DNA of 64,000 nt, from NCBI RefSeq assembly GCF_900156425.1, contig NZ_FTNO01000003.1, positions 248,001 to 312,000 on the forward strand. The letters run 5' to 3'. Source of the DNA: Haladaptatus litoreus. GTDB taxonomy: Archaea; Halobacteriota; Halobacteria; Halobacteriales; Haladaptataceae. The notes beneath the pieces were generated by a model. The model saw nothing but the letters and a program-made list of their open reading frames with translations, was not told where the DNA came from and did no database searches. Positions 27,240 to 36,957 of the stretch are shown piece after piece. The position numbers were made by a program, and so were the translations under genes. Within the stretch, counting starts at the first letter, position 1. Each line of letters begins with the position of its first letter.

Positions 27240-28664
27240 ATGTCGAGCTGGGAAGATGGCTCGCTTCTTGAAGCCAGTACGATGAATCCAATCACGAAAG
27301 GAAAGATCACGCTTGACGTGTGGCGTGCCAAATGGACAACCCGCTCAGCGATAGAGACACGACAGCAACGACGGCTGGCGGATATGCTCTCCTATGTTCG
27401 GCGACAGTCTCGGTTCTACAAGCAACACTATACAGACGTTCCTGAGGGCTGTACCGACCTCACACAGTTCCCGCCAGTAACGAAACCGATGTTGATGGAA
27501 CACTTCGACGACGTGGTCACTGATACGGCGATCACGAAAGCCGAGATCGATACGTTCGTCGCTGATGAATCAAAAATCGGCCACCGGTTCCTTGACCGTT
27601 ATCCAGTCTGGACCACGTCTGGAACGACGGGTGAACCGGGCATCTTCGTCCAGGATGACACTAGTTTAGCGCTGCTCGGGGTACTTCCAGATCGTTGGGT
27701 ATTGGATGCGTTACTTGATATTGACACGCTCAGGCGACTCGTCAAGTATAATTTTCGACAGGCCGTAATTGCAATCACTGGCGGCCACTTCCTCGGTGCT
27801 TCCGCATTTGCCCTGCTCCAGCGGGAATCCACATTCCTTGAAAACCGGATTCGACTGTTCTCACCGACACAGCCTCTCGACGACCTCATTAAGACACTGA
27901 ATCGCTACCAACCCGCACTCCTCATGGGATACGCAACCGTCATCGTCGAACTGGCTCGTGCCCAGCGAGACGGTTACCTTGACATCAATCCGGCATTCGT
28001 CTCTCCAGCGTCAGAACCTGTTTCTGCGACACAGAAACGCGATATCGAGCGAGCCTTCGACTGCGAGGTGCGTGAGGCGTACGCTGCGACCGAATTTGAC
28101 CCTATCGCAATTGAGTGTGGCCACGGAAACCTCCACGCCAACGCCGACTGGGTCGTCGTCGAACCAGTTGACGACAATTACCAACCCGTCGAACCCGGTG
28201 AGCCCTCAGAAACGGTATTGATAACGAACCTTGCGAATCGGATTCAACCGCTCATCCGGTACGATCTCGGAGATAGTATCACGATGTACGACGAGCACTG
28301 TCCGTGTGGAAGCGCGTTCCCCATCATCGAAGTTGAAGGACGGCAGGGTGATGTCTTTCACTTCGAGACAACAGATGGACGAGACCGTCCTGTCTTCCCG
28401 CTTGCGCTCTCGAGCGTGGTCGAAGAGGTACCCGGGGTGCGTCGAACACAACTCATACGAACGGCGCCTTCCACCCTTCGCGTTCGTCTGGAAGTCGCGT
28501 CTGGCCATGACGAAGCGAACGTATGGGAACAGGTGCGTACTGATCTCAAGACATTCTTAGAAGACCAAAGGATTACTGACATTACTCTTGAGAAAGCGAC
28601 TGAGTCACCACAACGAAATCCCAGGAGCGGCAAATTCCGACATGTCTGGTCGGAACAGATCTAA
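27240..28664 (+). CDS. PaaK-like adenylate-forming enzyme
   Basis: 474 residues, resembling phenylacetate-CoA ligase and coenzyme F390 synthetase-type proteins. The N-terminal helices QQRRLADMLSYVRRQSRFYK match PaaK. The ATP/AMP-binding P-loop is TTSGTTGEPGIFV and the adenylate-site motif is EAYAATEFDPIAIECGHGN. A C-terminal GRQGDVFHF segment corresponds to the hinge of the family, and the last 90 residues are the small C-terminal domain. It activates a carboxylic acid with ATP; the substrate is unknown. The hydrolase gene 80 bp downstream may be co-transcribed. ATG 27282 is an alternative start. Confidence 0.82.
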   Translation: MSSWEDGSLLEASTMNPITKGKITLDVWRAKWTTRSAIETRQQRRLADMLSYVRRQSRFYKQHYTDVPEGCTDLTQFPPVTKPMLMEHFDDVVTDTAITKAEIDTFVADESKIGHRFLDRYPVWTTSGTTGEPGIFVQDDTSLALLGVLPDRWVLDALLDIDTLRRLVKYNFRQAVIAITGGHFLGASAFALLQRESTFLENRIRLFSPTQPLDDLIKTLNRYQPALLMGYATVIVELARAQRDGYLDINPAFVSPASEPVSATQKRDIERAFDCEVREAYAATEFDPIAIECGHGNLHANADWVVVEPVDDNYQPVEPGEPSETVLITNLANRIQPLIRYDLGDSITMYDEHCPCGSAFPIIEVEGRQGDVFHFETTDGRDRPVFPLALSSVVEEVPGVRRTQLIRTAPSTLRVRLEVASGHDEANVWEQVRTDLKTFLEDQRITDITLEKATESPQRNPRSGKFRHVWSEQI

Positions 28665-28745
28665 GACAGACTTAGAAGCGATTTTCCTGAAAATCTCTCT
28701 TTGTAGCGAACTATTTTCGCTCATCGGATTGTACTACATTCAGCT

Positions 28746-29654
28746 ATGCCCCAGAACACCACTAAAACAGCGATATCGTTCGAATCTGGTGGGATACGGT
28801 GCTCTGCGGATCTGTACTTGCCGCTTCAGATTGACGGACGACTTCCATGTATTGTTATGGGACATGGCTTCAGTGGCACGAAGGACTTGGGACTCCCTGC
28901 GTTCGCTGAGCGATTTGCTGCGGATGAATTCGCGGTCTTAGCGTTCGATTATCGGCATTTCGGGGAGAGCGATGGGGTACCTCGCCAAGTAGTCAATGTC
29001 GAACGACAGCGCGAAGACTATCACGCGGCGATTCGTCGGGCTCGAAGTCTCGGGATGGTTGATCCGAACCGCGTTGTCGTCTGGGGAACATCTCTCGCTG
29101 GCGGTCACGTCATTGCTGTTGCTGCCGATGATCCGGAGATTGCTGCAGTCATAACCCAAGTTCCGATGCTGGATGCATTCCGGGGAATGGGATCCGAGCG
29201 AGCCCCTGTCGGGATCCTCATTCGAATGCTCCTCGCGGCCGTGTATGATGCAGTAAGAGGCCAGCTTGGTCTGTCACCATATCTGGTTCCCGTTATCGGT
29301 GACCCAGGGAGCTTTGCAGTAATAACTGAACCCGACGCGAGGCCGATCATGGAACGCCTCGCTGCTGACGGATCGACGTGGCGCAACGAATTCGCCCCAC
29401 GTGTTGCATTCAACCTCCCACGATACGAGGAGGGTACCATAGAACGAGTCACAGCACCAATTCTTCTTTGTGTTGTGGAGAAAGATCAGCAGGCTTTACC
29501 AGAGTTTGCGGTACAGGTCGTTGAAAGGGCCAATCGGGCTGAGATTATTCAATATCCGGTGGGGCACTTTCAAATCTATGTGGGAGACCCGCGAGAGAAA
29601 GCTATACTGGACCAGGTGGAATTTCTGAAACGTCATCTCATCTCCAGTTCGTAG
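28746..29654 (+). CDS. Alpha/beta-hydrolase (esterase/dienelactone-hydrolase type)
   Basis: 302 residues. The oxyanion region is GHGFSGTKDLGLPAFAERFA, the strand-turn AFDYRHFGESDG is typical, and the nucleophile elbow is WGTSLAGGHV (G-x-S-x-x-G). A late acid and His (GHFQIYVGDP) complete the triad. It resembles the X-Pro dipeptidyl/acetyl-xylan-esterase-like cytoplasmic hydrolases. It sits just downstream of the PaaK-like ligase on the same strand, so the two may act on the same acid or thioester. Confidence 0.83.
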   Translation: MPQNTTKTAISFESGGIRCSADLYLPLQIDGRLPCIVMGHGFSGTKDLGLPAFAERFAADEFAVLAFDYRHFGESDGVPRQVVNVERQREDYHAAIRRARSLGMVDPNRVVVWGTSLAGGHVIAVAADDPEIAAVITQVPMLDAFRGMGSERAPVGILIRMLLAAVYDAVRGQLGLSPYLVPVIGDPGSFAVITEPDARPIMERLAADGSTWRNEFAPRVAFNLPRYEEGTIERVTAPILLCVVEKDQQALPEFAVQVVERANRAEIIQYPVGHFQIYVGDPREKAILDQVEFLKRHLISSS

Positions 29655-30149
29655 AAAATCTGAGAACAACTACCACTGTGCTCAAATATCCCCTTCCACT
29701 GTTGTTCCGGTAGGAAGCAGCAGATCCTCCATTGCCTTCCCAGTAAAACCATGAGTAGATGTGTACCTGGCCGAATCGCCGCCGAGGGAAGCAGATTATA
29801 TTGATCAGTCGGACTTTGAATTGTCACTAGTCATCGAGTCATCCTCGGTCATCGTCTCGTTACCACTTTCTTCCTCGGTAGTGGCTGTAGTTACCTCGGC
29901 ACCATCTTCTATCGTCGGTGCTAAAATTCACGAATCGAACCGATCGGTGCTTACATTTGGAGCACCATTTATAGCACTGCTTGACCAAAAGCCACCGACC
30001 ACCCTGTGACGAGTTTATATCTATACTTGTCGGATTTCGGGTGGTTTTATCGATTATACTCATCGAATCGGACATTGCCACTAGGAAACGATGTTGAACA
30101 ATCGTCGCCTGTTATTCGGTAGTTCAGCGACCCCATCACGGGGATACCT
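29655..30149. other. Intergenic region, no gene seen
   Basis: Low-complexity tcatcg/tcctcggt-rich stretch around 29830-29890, no convincing coding frame. The promoter of the cupredoxin gene should lie near its right end. Confidence 0.3.
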
Positions 30150-30710
30150 ATGAAGGAGCATGATTCCACCGAACGGCAGCAGAATCGGAGATCTCGACGA
30201 ACGCTTCTGAAAGTGCTCGGGGGTGCAAGTATCGGGCTTAGCACGGTCGGTCTCGTAACCGGACAAGATGATGATGGGAATGGAGAGAACGGAGATGGAA
30301 GTGGTCAGAATGGTGATAGGGGCGGACAGGATGGTGGCGAAAATGGCCAAAGCGGAGATGGAAATGGCGACAGAGGGAATGGAAGCCAGCAGAACCAACG
30401 AGTAATACTTTTTGGGGCACAGGTGTCCGGTTGGGAAGGCCGTCTTCCCGGCTCGATCGAAAACGAGCAGAACCCATCCTTGGAGCTCGAACCCGGAACG
30501 AGATACAAAGTAGCGTGGATCAACCGCGATGGAAAACGACATCAGTTGCAAATCCTGGACGACAGTGGAAACGTCCTCGAAGAAACTGAGAGTGGGAGTG
30601 AACGTGGGGCAAATCGATCGGTTACGTTTACAGCGACACGACAAATGAGGCAGTATCGATGTCGCTATCACCCACAGTCGATGCAAGGCGAGGTTGAACG
30701 GCAGAGCTAA
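30150..30710 (+). CDS. Tat-exported cupredoxin-like protein with Gly/Asn/Asp-rich linker
   Basis: 186 residues. A Tat signal (RRSRRTLLKVLGGASIG) is followed by about 40 residues of low-complexity G-D-G-N-G-E-N-type linker (residues 42-85) and a plastocyanin-like domain. A candidate type 1 copper site has one His in GKRHQLQILDD and the C-terminal Cys-x2-3-His-x3-Met in YRCRYHPQSMQGEV. Probably a periplasm-side electron carrier related to halocyanins. The linker DNA is a run of ggaaatgg/gatgg-type repeats prone to slippage. Confidence 0.78.
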   Translation: MKEHDSTERQQNRRSRRTLLKVLGGASIGLSTVGLVTGQDDDGNGENGDGSGQNGDRGGQDGGENGQSGDGNGDRGNGSQQNQRVILFGAQVSGWEGRLPGSIENEQNPSLELEPGTRYKVAWINRDGKRHQLQILDDSGNVLEETESGSERGANRSVTFTATRQMRQYRCRYHPQSMQGEVERQS

Positions 30711-31626
30711 TTCACTGATATCTAGTAATGTTGGTAGCAAAATCACCAGATGGTAAGAGACTCAATTTGGGTGCGTTGCCGATTAAGATATTGATTACAG
30801 CGTGTTCGATGATGTCATGAATTCAATAATATAATATTATTCTTACTATTTTACTACTTAACGTCATAAATGGCAGCACACAAATTCGATGTGTTTGCCA
30901 GGTTCTCTTAGTTCTGCTTAGTGCAACATGAGGCAGTGAGACAAAGGGGTTCCTATCAATTCACTCCCCATGTACAAGTGAGGCAAGTTGGTTGTCGCCT
31001 GAATCTATAAGCTGAAGGAAACTACTCCCGGTACCGATGATCAAAACGATGCAGATTTACTCGCTATGAAAATATCCTAAACCACTCCTATGAGTCCGCG
31101 AACTTTCGCTAAAAACACCGCACAATCCACTGACGTAGCACTTGTCGGTTGTAGAGTTAGCCGTCAACAGTCCAGACCGCTGGACCACTCTTTGTTGCCA
31201 AGATGATGCTACTAGTCACTTAAAAGGCGCCCACTTTCCCTGCTGGCACGGTTCCTGAAGTTCACATCGAATTTGGAGGCCGTTTTGCTGAGATTGATGA
31301 AGTCCACATCATGGCCACCGTTGCCTTATTATTACCAGACAGATATGACGATCAGTTTTTGCTTAGACGACTTGAATATCCCGTTTAAGCAGATATCTAC
31401 GATTTTCAATAAGAAACTGTATATATTTGCCCGATGCCTTCTGCGGCTTATTCTCGATTTAACAGTGCCTTATTCAGAGAATTTTCGTTCCCAAGGGTTG
31501 GAGACAATAGTGGCCGAGTACAGTGTTGCCATCGTCGAATGAAATTGCTGGAGGCGATACCGATCGAACCACCAACGTTCGATATCCGGGGGATTATCTG
31601 ATAGGGCTTGAGCCCGTAGTAGCCAC
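30711..31626. other. Long intergenic region with decayed sequence
   Basis: About 900 bp. A plus-strand stretch at 31237-31398 reads FPAGTVPEVHIEFGGRFAEI then DEVHIMATVALLL before a stop, which weakly resembles the C-terminal heme-loop helix of cytochrome P450. Frames around it are broken. No intact gene is supported. Confidence 0.3.
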
Positions 31627-32787
31627 ATGGCGAGTCTCCGTCTCGGTTCGCTGTTCGGTATCCCGATCAGACTGGGCATTTCGTTCTTGTTGATCCTCCC
31701 ACTGCTGGCCTACCTCATCGGTTCGCAGGTTGGCCTCACAGTGGACTTGATCAACGGGATCTTCGGGACCCCACTCGATCCTGAACCCCTTACCGCGGGG
31801 TTGCTCCCCTGGCTCTTGGGGGTGGGCGCTGCACTCGGCCTCTTCGCCAGCGTTCTCTTACACGAACTGGGTCACTCACTCGTAGCACGCCGGTACGGCC
31901 TTGAGACTGAATCGATCACGTTGTGGTTCTTGGGCGGTCTCGCACAGTTTGCGGAGTTGCCTGACGACTGGCGCCAGGAGTTCGCAATCGCCATCGCCGG
32001 CCCGGTCGTTAGCGTTGCACTCGGGATCCTGTTCTACGGGTCGTTCGAACTGCTCGCTGGCAGGTTCCCCGCAGTTCGGTTCGTGATCGGTTACTTAGCG
32101 GTGCTCAATGTGGTGCTCGCGGCGTTCAATATGCTTCCGGGATTCCCAATGGATGGTGGGCGAGTCCTCCGTGCGGTGCTCTCGCGCAACCGGTCGCGCC
32201 TGCAGGCAACCCGCATCGCCGCTGCCGTCGGGAAGGGGTTCGCGTTCCTGCTCGGAATCACAGGGGTATTTACGTTCAACTTGTTCTGGATTTTCATCGC
32301 CTTCTTCATCTATATCGCCGCGACGAGCGAGACCAGACAGGTGGTTATGCAGGCAGCTTTCGAGAGACTGACCGTCAGGGAGATAATGACGCCGGCGGCC
32401 GAACTCGATACGGTAGCACCTGAGACGTCGATCGATACCTTGCTTGACCGGATGGTCCGCGAACGTCACACCGGGTATCCTGTCGTCGACGGCAATGACC
32501 TCGTCGGCATCGTCACGCTCGAAGACGTCCAAGAACGGGCATCTGATCGCCGAGATGATGCGATAGTCAATGATATCATGTCGACAGATCTGGTGACGGT
32601 CAGACCCGGCGGCGAGGCGACGAATGCGCTCACGACCCTCCAGCAGGAGGATATCGGTCGGCTTCTCGTAACCGAAGGAGATGGCTCGCTCGCCGGCCTG
32701 ATCTCGCGGACAGACCTGATGACGGTCCTCGAAATCACCCAGATCAGTCAGTCGACGGCCGCCACCCCACCGACGATCGAACGCTGA
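31627..32787 (+). CDS. Site-2-type M50 metalloprotease with C-terminal CBS pair
   Basis: 386 residues. Zinc motif HELGH is at residues 79-83 inside a membrane segment, and the second motif NMLPGFPMDGGRVLRA supplies the third ligand (Asp) at about residue 175. About six membrane segments fill residues 10-240. Two CBS domains follow (about 250-375: IMTPAAELDTVAPETSIDTL, IVNDIMSTDLVTVRPGG), a layout found in archaeal and bacterial rhomboid-like S2P proteases that respond to nucleotides. The sequence is GC-richer than its surroundings. No operon partner. Confidence 0.9.
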   Translation: MASLRLGSLFGIPIRLGISFLLILPLLAYLIGSQVGLTVDLINGIFGTPLDPEPLTAGLLPWLLGVGAALGLFASVLLHELGHSLVARRYGLETESITLWFLGGLAQFAELPDDWRQEFAIAIAGPVVSVALGILFYGSFELLAGRFPAVRFVIGYLAVLNVVLAAFNMLPGFPMDGGRVLRAVLSRNRSRLQATRIAAAVGKGFAFLLGITGVFTFNLFWIFIAFFIYIAATSETRQVVMQAAFERLTVREIMTPAAELDTVAPETSIDTLLDRMVRERHTGYPVVDGNDLVGIVTLEDVQERASDRRDDAIVNDIMSTDLVTVRPGGEATNALTTLQQEDIGRLLVTEGDGSLAGLISRTDLMTVLEITQISQSTAATPPTIER

Positions 32788-32969
32788 ATATGATTCATCG
32801 GGAGCGAGTTTCAACCCAAGGGCGGAGGGTCGACCTGGTTAGTGATTTCGTGTTTATCAATAAGCGTGCAAAAAAAGTAACCATCAACCCGCGAACCGGC
32901 CGAAATCATTGACGAAATTCAGCGGTCTACGTTGACAGCGAGACCACCAGTAGACGGATCAAATTCGCT

Positions 32970-34217
32970 TTAGTAGCAGGGAGTCGTTTCGATGTCGGCC
33001 CAGACGAGACGATGGTCCGAGGCCGTATTAACGTCTTCACCGAGGTTTTGCTTCGTTGCGTTCTTGGCCGGCCAGACAATCGACGAAGCGCGAAGTGATA
33101 GATCTGGGGATGGAAGAACGTAATCGATCTGCTCAACAACGCCCTCAACATCACCACCGAATCGTGTTGCGGTGGGGATACCCCGTTGTGCCCCGCCCGG
33201 ACTTTTTGGGAGTTGACCAGTGTAAAAGTCGCCATTATCGAAGAAGAATTTCTGGGCGGGCTGGAGTGGACGCTCATCACGCCCCAAACCCGGGCCCGCA
33301 TTCATGTCGCCCATCAGGACGTAAGAGGAATCATCATCGAGACCACCGTAGACGCCACTGTCGTCGTAGATGTAGTCTTCACCAGCAACGTAATCCGCGA
33401 AAAACCGGACTTCGTCATGGTTCCATTTTCCGTTGAAATTGTTCTTGCCGTCGAAGCCAGGCGGCGTCGGGTGTGCAAACAGGCCGTGGACTGTCCCCCC
33501 CTCGGTCTCAAATGGGATGTCAATATGGGTCTTTGAGGAGAGTCGATAGACCTTGAGTTCCTCCTCCGTTAGATAGAGTGCGGTTTCGTCATCCTCAGTG
33601 TCTGTAACAACACACTCTTCGCCCGCTACCGGAATGAGATTCCCAGGCATATCCGCCCATTTAAATTTCCGAAAGGAACGAATGTTTGATTCGTCGATCG
33701 GATACTTGCTCGCGATCGCGAATGCATAGTGACCCGGATATTCCCCGAATCCGTACGCGTCACCTGGGCGTTCGCCGGAGGTTCCGTCCTTATTGAAGTC
33801 GTAGTCCTGTTCGGGAAGAACGCCTGTATTACTCTCTGGCTGAAGCGTATGTTCGTAATCGATGCCCTCGAGATCATCTCGTTGTGGGACGCTAAGATAG
33901 TTCTTCACAAAGGCATCGATGTTCGCTCTGTCGGTGTATTTGCCCTGTTGAAGATTGTTCGTGAGTTCGTTGATGACGAGGATATCTGGTTGAGCCTCTT
34001 GGACGACTCGGGCGGCCGCTTCGGCCTGCGGATCGCCTTCCTCTTGGACCTGTTCCGTTTCTAGCTCGATCACGTTAAACGTCGCGTAGCGTGTCCCACG
34101 ATCCTGCTTTCGGTGCTCGTCCCATTGTCGTCCACCCACGGTACCGATGAAACCCGCTGCAGTTGCTGTACCACCGATCGTCTTGAGTAATGCTCGTCTA
34201 GCCTGAGATCGAACCAT
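32970..34217 (-). CDS. Tat-exported endonuclease/exonuclease/phosphatase-family protein
   Basis: 415 residues. A Tat-like signal (SQARRALLKTIGGTATAAG) is followed by the EEP fold: RYATFNVIELETEQ (first Asn), DILVINELTNN (metal Glu), LFAHPTPPGFDGKNNFNGKW, VLMGDMNAGPGLG (GDxN), and DYVLPSPDLSLRASSIVWPA with NTASDHRLVWAD (SDH). All catalytic motifs are present. Homologues are secreted nucleases or phosphodiesterases; an extracellular DNase or phosphatase role is likely but unproven. Confidence 0.88.
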   Translation of the reverse strand: MVRSQARRALLKTIGGTATAAGFIGTVGGRQWDEHRKQDRGTRYATFNVIELETEQVQEEGDPQAEAAARVVQEAQPDILVINELTNNLQQGKYTDRANIDAFVKNYLSVPQRDDLEGIDYEHTLQPESNTGVLPEQDYDFNKDGTSGERPGDAYGFGEYPGHYAFAIASKYPIDESNIRSFRKFKWADMPGNLIPVAGEECVVTDTEDDETALYLTEEELKVYRLSSKTHIDIPFETEGGTVHGLFAHPTPPGFDGKNNFNGKWNHDEVRFFADYVAGEDYIYDDSGVYGGLDDDSSYVLMGDMNAGPGLGRDERPLQPAQKFFFDNGDFYTGQLPKSPGGAQRGIPTATRFGGDVEGVVEQIDYVLPSPDLSLRASSIVWPAKNATKQNLGEDVNTASDHRLVWADIETTPCY

Positions 34218-34385
34218 CGATCGTATATGTGGATTATAATTACATTAGTTTTCTCCTATAGATGTAATCGATAGTGACTCGATATGGATTCGTTCGAAAC
34301 CGGGGATTCGCGGCGGTGGTACGATACTGTAGTTTCGAGTAGGCAGAGAGAAAGCGGCTTCCGTGTGGTGGCACTACGGTGAGCT

Positions 34386-35093
34386 ATGGCGGTTGCGTGG
34401 GCACAGTGGAATCATGTCACGAAGGTCGACCCAGACAAAGCACTCCACGATGAGGATTCCTACGCTGACATTGTTGACACGGGAACGGATGCAATCATTG
34501 TTGGAGGAACTACGAACGTCACAGAAGCACGCGTCCAGTCAATTCTTGATGCACTCTCTGCTGTCGAGATCCCCATATTTGTCGAGCCGACCTATCGCCC
34601 GTCGTCCCATACTGAGGCACTCTCGGGCTATTTGCTGCCGATCGTTCTGAATGCCGATGACACACTATGGATCACAGGAGCACACCACGAATGGATCCGC
34701 TTATCAGATCTTGAGTGGGAATCCGTGCATCCAGAAGCCTATATTGTCCTGAATCCAGCGTCGGCAGTCGCGACGTACACGCAAGCGGACTGTGACCTCG
34801 ATGTCGATGACGTCGTTGCCTATGTTGAACTCGCCGAACAGATCCTCGGCCAGCAGATCGTCTATCTCGAGTATTCCGGCACCCTCGGTGATCCAGATGT
34901 CGTCGCTGCGGTGCAAGATACACTCTCATCAGCACAGCTTTTCTATGGTGGCGGCATTCACGACTACGAGTCAGCGTACCGGATGGCCAATGTCGCTGAT
35001 ACGGTTATTGTTGGTGATGTGCTCCATGAAGCTGGTATCGAGGCAGTCGAGGAAACCGTTCGTGGCGCGAAGGATGGACAGAACGAGTCATAA
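34386..35093 (+). CDS. Geranylgeranylglyceryl-phosphate synthase, divergent copy
   Basis: 235 residues, a TIM-barrel prenyltransferase (PcrB/GGGPS family) that makes the first ether bond of archaeal membrane lipids. Family motifs are HVTKVDPDKALHDED, DAIIVGGTTNVTEA, the EPTYRPSS loop, WITGAHHEWIR, YLEYSGTLGDP (phosphate binding) and FYGGGIHDYESAYRM. It looks intact. As haloarchaea normally carry an essential chromosomal copy, this one in an accessory setting is probably a paralogue. A 19-bp palindrome lies 70 bp after it. Confidence 0.88.
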   Translation: MAVAWAQWNHVTKVDPDKALHDEDSYADIVDTGTDAIIVGGTTNVTEARVQSILDALSAVEIPIFVEPTYRPSSHTEALSGYLLPIVLNADDTLWITGAHHEWIRLSDLEWESVHPEAYIVLNPASAVATYTQADCDLDVDDVVAYVELAEQILGQQIVYLEYSGTLGDPDVVAAVQDTLSSAQLFYGGGIHDYESAYRMANVADTVIVGDVLHEAGIEAVEETVRGAKDGQNES

Positions 35094-35163
35094 CCGTGCT
35101 CTCTACGATCTAGAGGACGAACGGGATTATCGAGAGTATGAGCCTGCAACCGGTCGCTTCTAG

Positions 35164-35182
35164 GTTAGTATCATATACTAAC
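35164..35182. promoter_or_regulatory. 19-bp palindrome, site 4 (after GGGP synthase)
   Basis: GTTAGTATCATATACTAAC; with flanking G and C the 9-bp arms GGTTAGTAT/ATACTAACC are perfect, identical to site 1 except for the centre. It lies between the GGGP synthase stop and the lipoprotein gene start at 35407, far from either origin. Confidence 0.75.
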
Positions 35183-35406
35183 CCCACATTCCACCGGTTT
35201 TTTCTTTGGGCTTTGCACTACCATTCGAGTGATCAACCTCTCATTTTTAACTTCTATATTAGTTTTCTATATTGTCCATAAATACTATCTCGTCATATAT
35301 AGTATTGTATTCTAGATATGACCTACGCTCAAGGCGATTTAGAGCAACACAACGGGTCACTCGTTCGTATAAACACCCAGCACTGGGCGCTCACGAGGTG
35401 AACCCT

Positions 35407-35958
35407 ATGTACGACCGCGAGAGCAGTACGCAAGACTCCAGTGACGTCTCGACACACAGACGGGCATTTCTCGCAGCTGGTGCAAGTGCGGGAGCGGCGG
35501 CACTCGCTGGGTGTCTCCTACCGACTAGCACGAGTGGGGGAGGAGTCCCGCCAGTAGGGCCGACGAACAACAGCACAAACGCAACGAGCGGTAACTTCCA
35601 CGCAATCGACCCCAAGCAGTGGCGGGGAGAGTTCCAGAACGTCGTGAATATGGCGAAGGCCGGTGCGGATCCGACCGGTGAGCAAGACGTTTCACCTGTA
35701 ATTCAGCGCGAAATCGGGAGTGATATACTGCTCTACTTCCCGCCCGGTCGCTACAAGATGAACAGTCAGGTTCGTCGCGTCGGGCTTCAAAACCTCGGGA
35801 TTATCGGTCGGAATGCGACGCTCGCTCACGGCCGCGTCGACGCGATCAAAGGTTTCGATGTCTCGGCGGGCGAGTTCCACGGTCCCGCCCAACACTTCAA
35901 GATCGGGATTCCAGACAATCCGCATCGAGGGAAATTCGTGTTCGGCGGGTTCTCCTAA
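35407..35958 (+). pseudogene. Tat lipoprotein with pectate-lyase-like N-terminus, truncated
   Basis: From ATG 35407 a Tat lipoprotein signal is seen: THRRAFLAAGASAGAAALAG followed by the lipobox Cys. After a Ser/Thr/Asn linker comes KQWRGEFQNVVNMAKAGADP and LLYFPPGRYKMNSQVRRVGL, the start of a right-handed beta-helix of the pectate-lyase-3 type. Such proteins are normally 400-600 residues; this one stops at 183 after FVFGGFS. The TAA overlaps the next frame by one base, so it was probably cut by recombination. A short secreted product could still be made. Confidence 0.65.
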
Positions 35959-36209
35959 CAGACGAACTCGTCGACCGATATGCAACTGACGCTAGCTTTA
36001 CGCTCGCAAATCTGCGTGAGGCTGTATTCGCCGCAGATGATATTGACGATGAAATCGCCCCAGTTGCGTGGGGCGAGTGTACAAACTATAGCCAGACGAA
36101 CAATGCAGCAATCATCGTTGCTGGGACGACTGCAGCGGCGAGTGCAAGCGCGAGTGCAGCGAGCTGTGCTGGTGCGGGAGCGGCTGGTGGTGCAGGCGGC
36201 ACGTGCTGA
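35958..36209 (+). pseudogene. Orphan C-terminal frame with Ala/Ser/Gly-Cys tail
   Basis: An open frame without a start codon. It reads TDELVDRYATDASFTLANLR, then EAVFAADDIDDEIAPVAWGE, then CTNYSQTNNAAIIVAG, and ends in a Ser/Ala/Gly tail with Cys at 83-residue scale positions about 45, 67 and 83. The leader-like acidic part and small-residue Cys-containing tail have the look of a peptide precursor, but without a start it is best called a fragment or the out-of-frame end of the preceding gene. The family is not recognised. Confidence 0.35.
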
Positions 36210-36300
36210 CTAGTTGCTCTCTGACTCGCCTGCAGAGCGATTAGGTGCCATAAGCACAACCGATATATGAGACGTAAACGTTTATACTACATATAACAGT

Positions 36301-36957
36301 ATGCGTGTAGAGTTACGCCTCCCATTGCCAGACGAACAGATCTTCAGGTATGAAGCGATGGACGATATCCTGGAGATTACAGCTCAAAACCCGACACAAG
36401 AATTCTCAAACCGTGAGTTACAGACACTCACCGGATTCGGCGGTCCGAGTGTTTCAAAGGCACTCACACTGCTTACTGCACTTGGGTTGGTCACACGCCG
36501 GGACGCTGGTCGAAAAACGCTCTACCAAATCAACGACGATCATCTGTATGAAGCCGACGACCCGTTACTGGAAATCCCCCAGGCGACCTTCCGACAACCG
36601 CTCGAACGATTCACAGACCGCGTCACCAAGGAACTTTCATCAATTGCTGGCATCGTTTGCTTTGGCAGCGTCGCACGCGGTGAGGCGGATCGCGTCAGCG
36701 ATATTGATCTGTTCGTACTGACTAACGACGATGACGAACTCGTCGCCACACGACGAGCAATCTCGAAAATCAAATCGGACCTCGAAGCACAGACAATCAA
36801 CGGGCAGCGGTACGAATTCGAAACCTTCGTCGAATCACCTGCTAGTGCTCGCCGACGAGGCGCAGATCTTCGACCGATTTTCCAAGAAGGGGTCGAACTC
36901 TACACAACAGACATGCTCGAGGACATCAAGCGAGACATCTTCGGAGGAAGCGAATGA
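36301..36957 (+). CDS. MNT nucleotidyltransferase antitoxin with N-terminal HTH, pair 1
   Basis: 218 residues. An N-terminal winged helix (about 20-85, NRELQTLTGFGGPSVSKALT) is followed by a minimal nucleotidyltransferase domain with intact GSVARGEADRVSDIDLFV (GS-x10-D-x-D). The ATG at 36301 lies about 20 nt after a TATA-like tttatacta, so the transcript is probably leaderless. The HEPN gene begins at 36954 with a 4-nt overlap, the classic MNT-HEPN (type VII) toxin-antitoxin layout in which MNT modifies and neutralises the HEPN RNase. A second pair is at 52114-53290. Confidence 0.85.
   Translation: MRVELRLPLPDEQIFRYEAMDDILEITAQNPTQEFSNRELQTLTGFGGPSVSKALTLLTALGLVTRRDAGRKTLYQINDDHLYEADDPLLEIPQATFRQPLERFTDRVTKELSSIAGIVCFGSVARGEADRVSDIDLFVLTNDDDELVATRRAISKIKSDLEAQTINGQRYEFETFVESPASARRRGADLRPIFQEGVELYTTDMLEDIKRDIFGGSE

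Noticed and set aside
31237..31398. Cytochrome P450 C-terminal relic
   Set aside because: The peptide fits the heme-loop helix pattern only loosely and the Cys ligand is not present; kept only as a remark in the intergenic entry.
32095..32814. 239-codon minus-strand frame opposite the M50 protease
   Set aside because: Arg/His-rich product typical of antisense frames in high-GC genes; the sense gene is certain.
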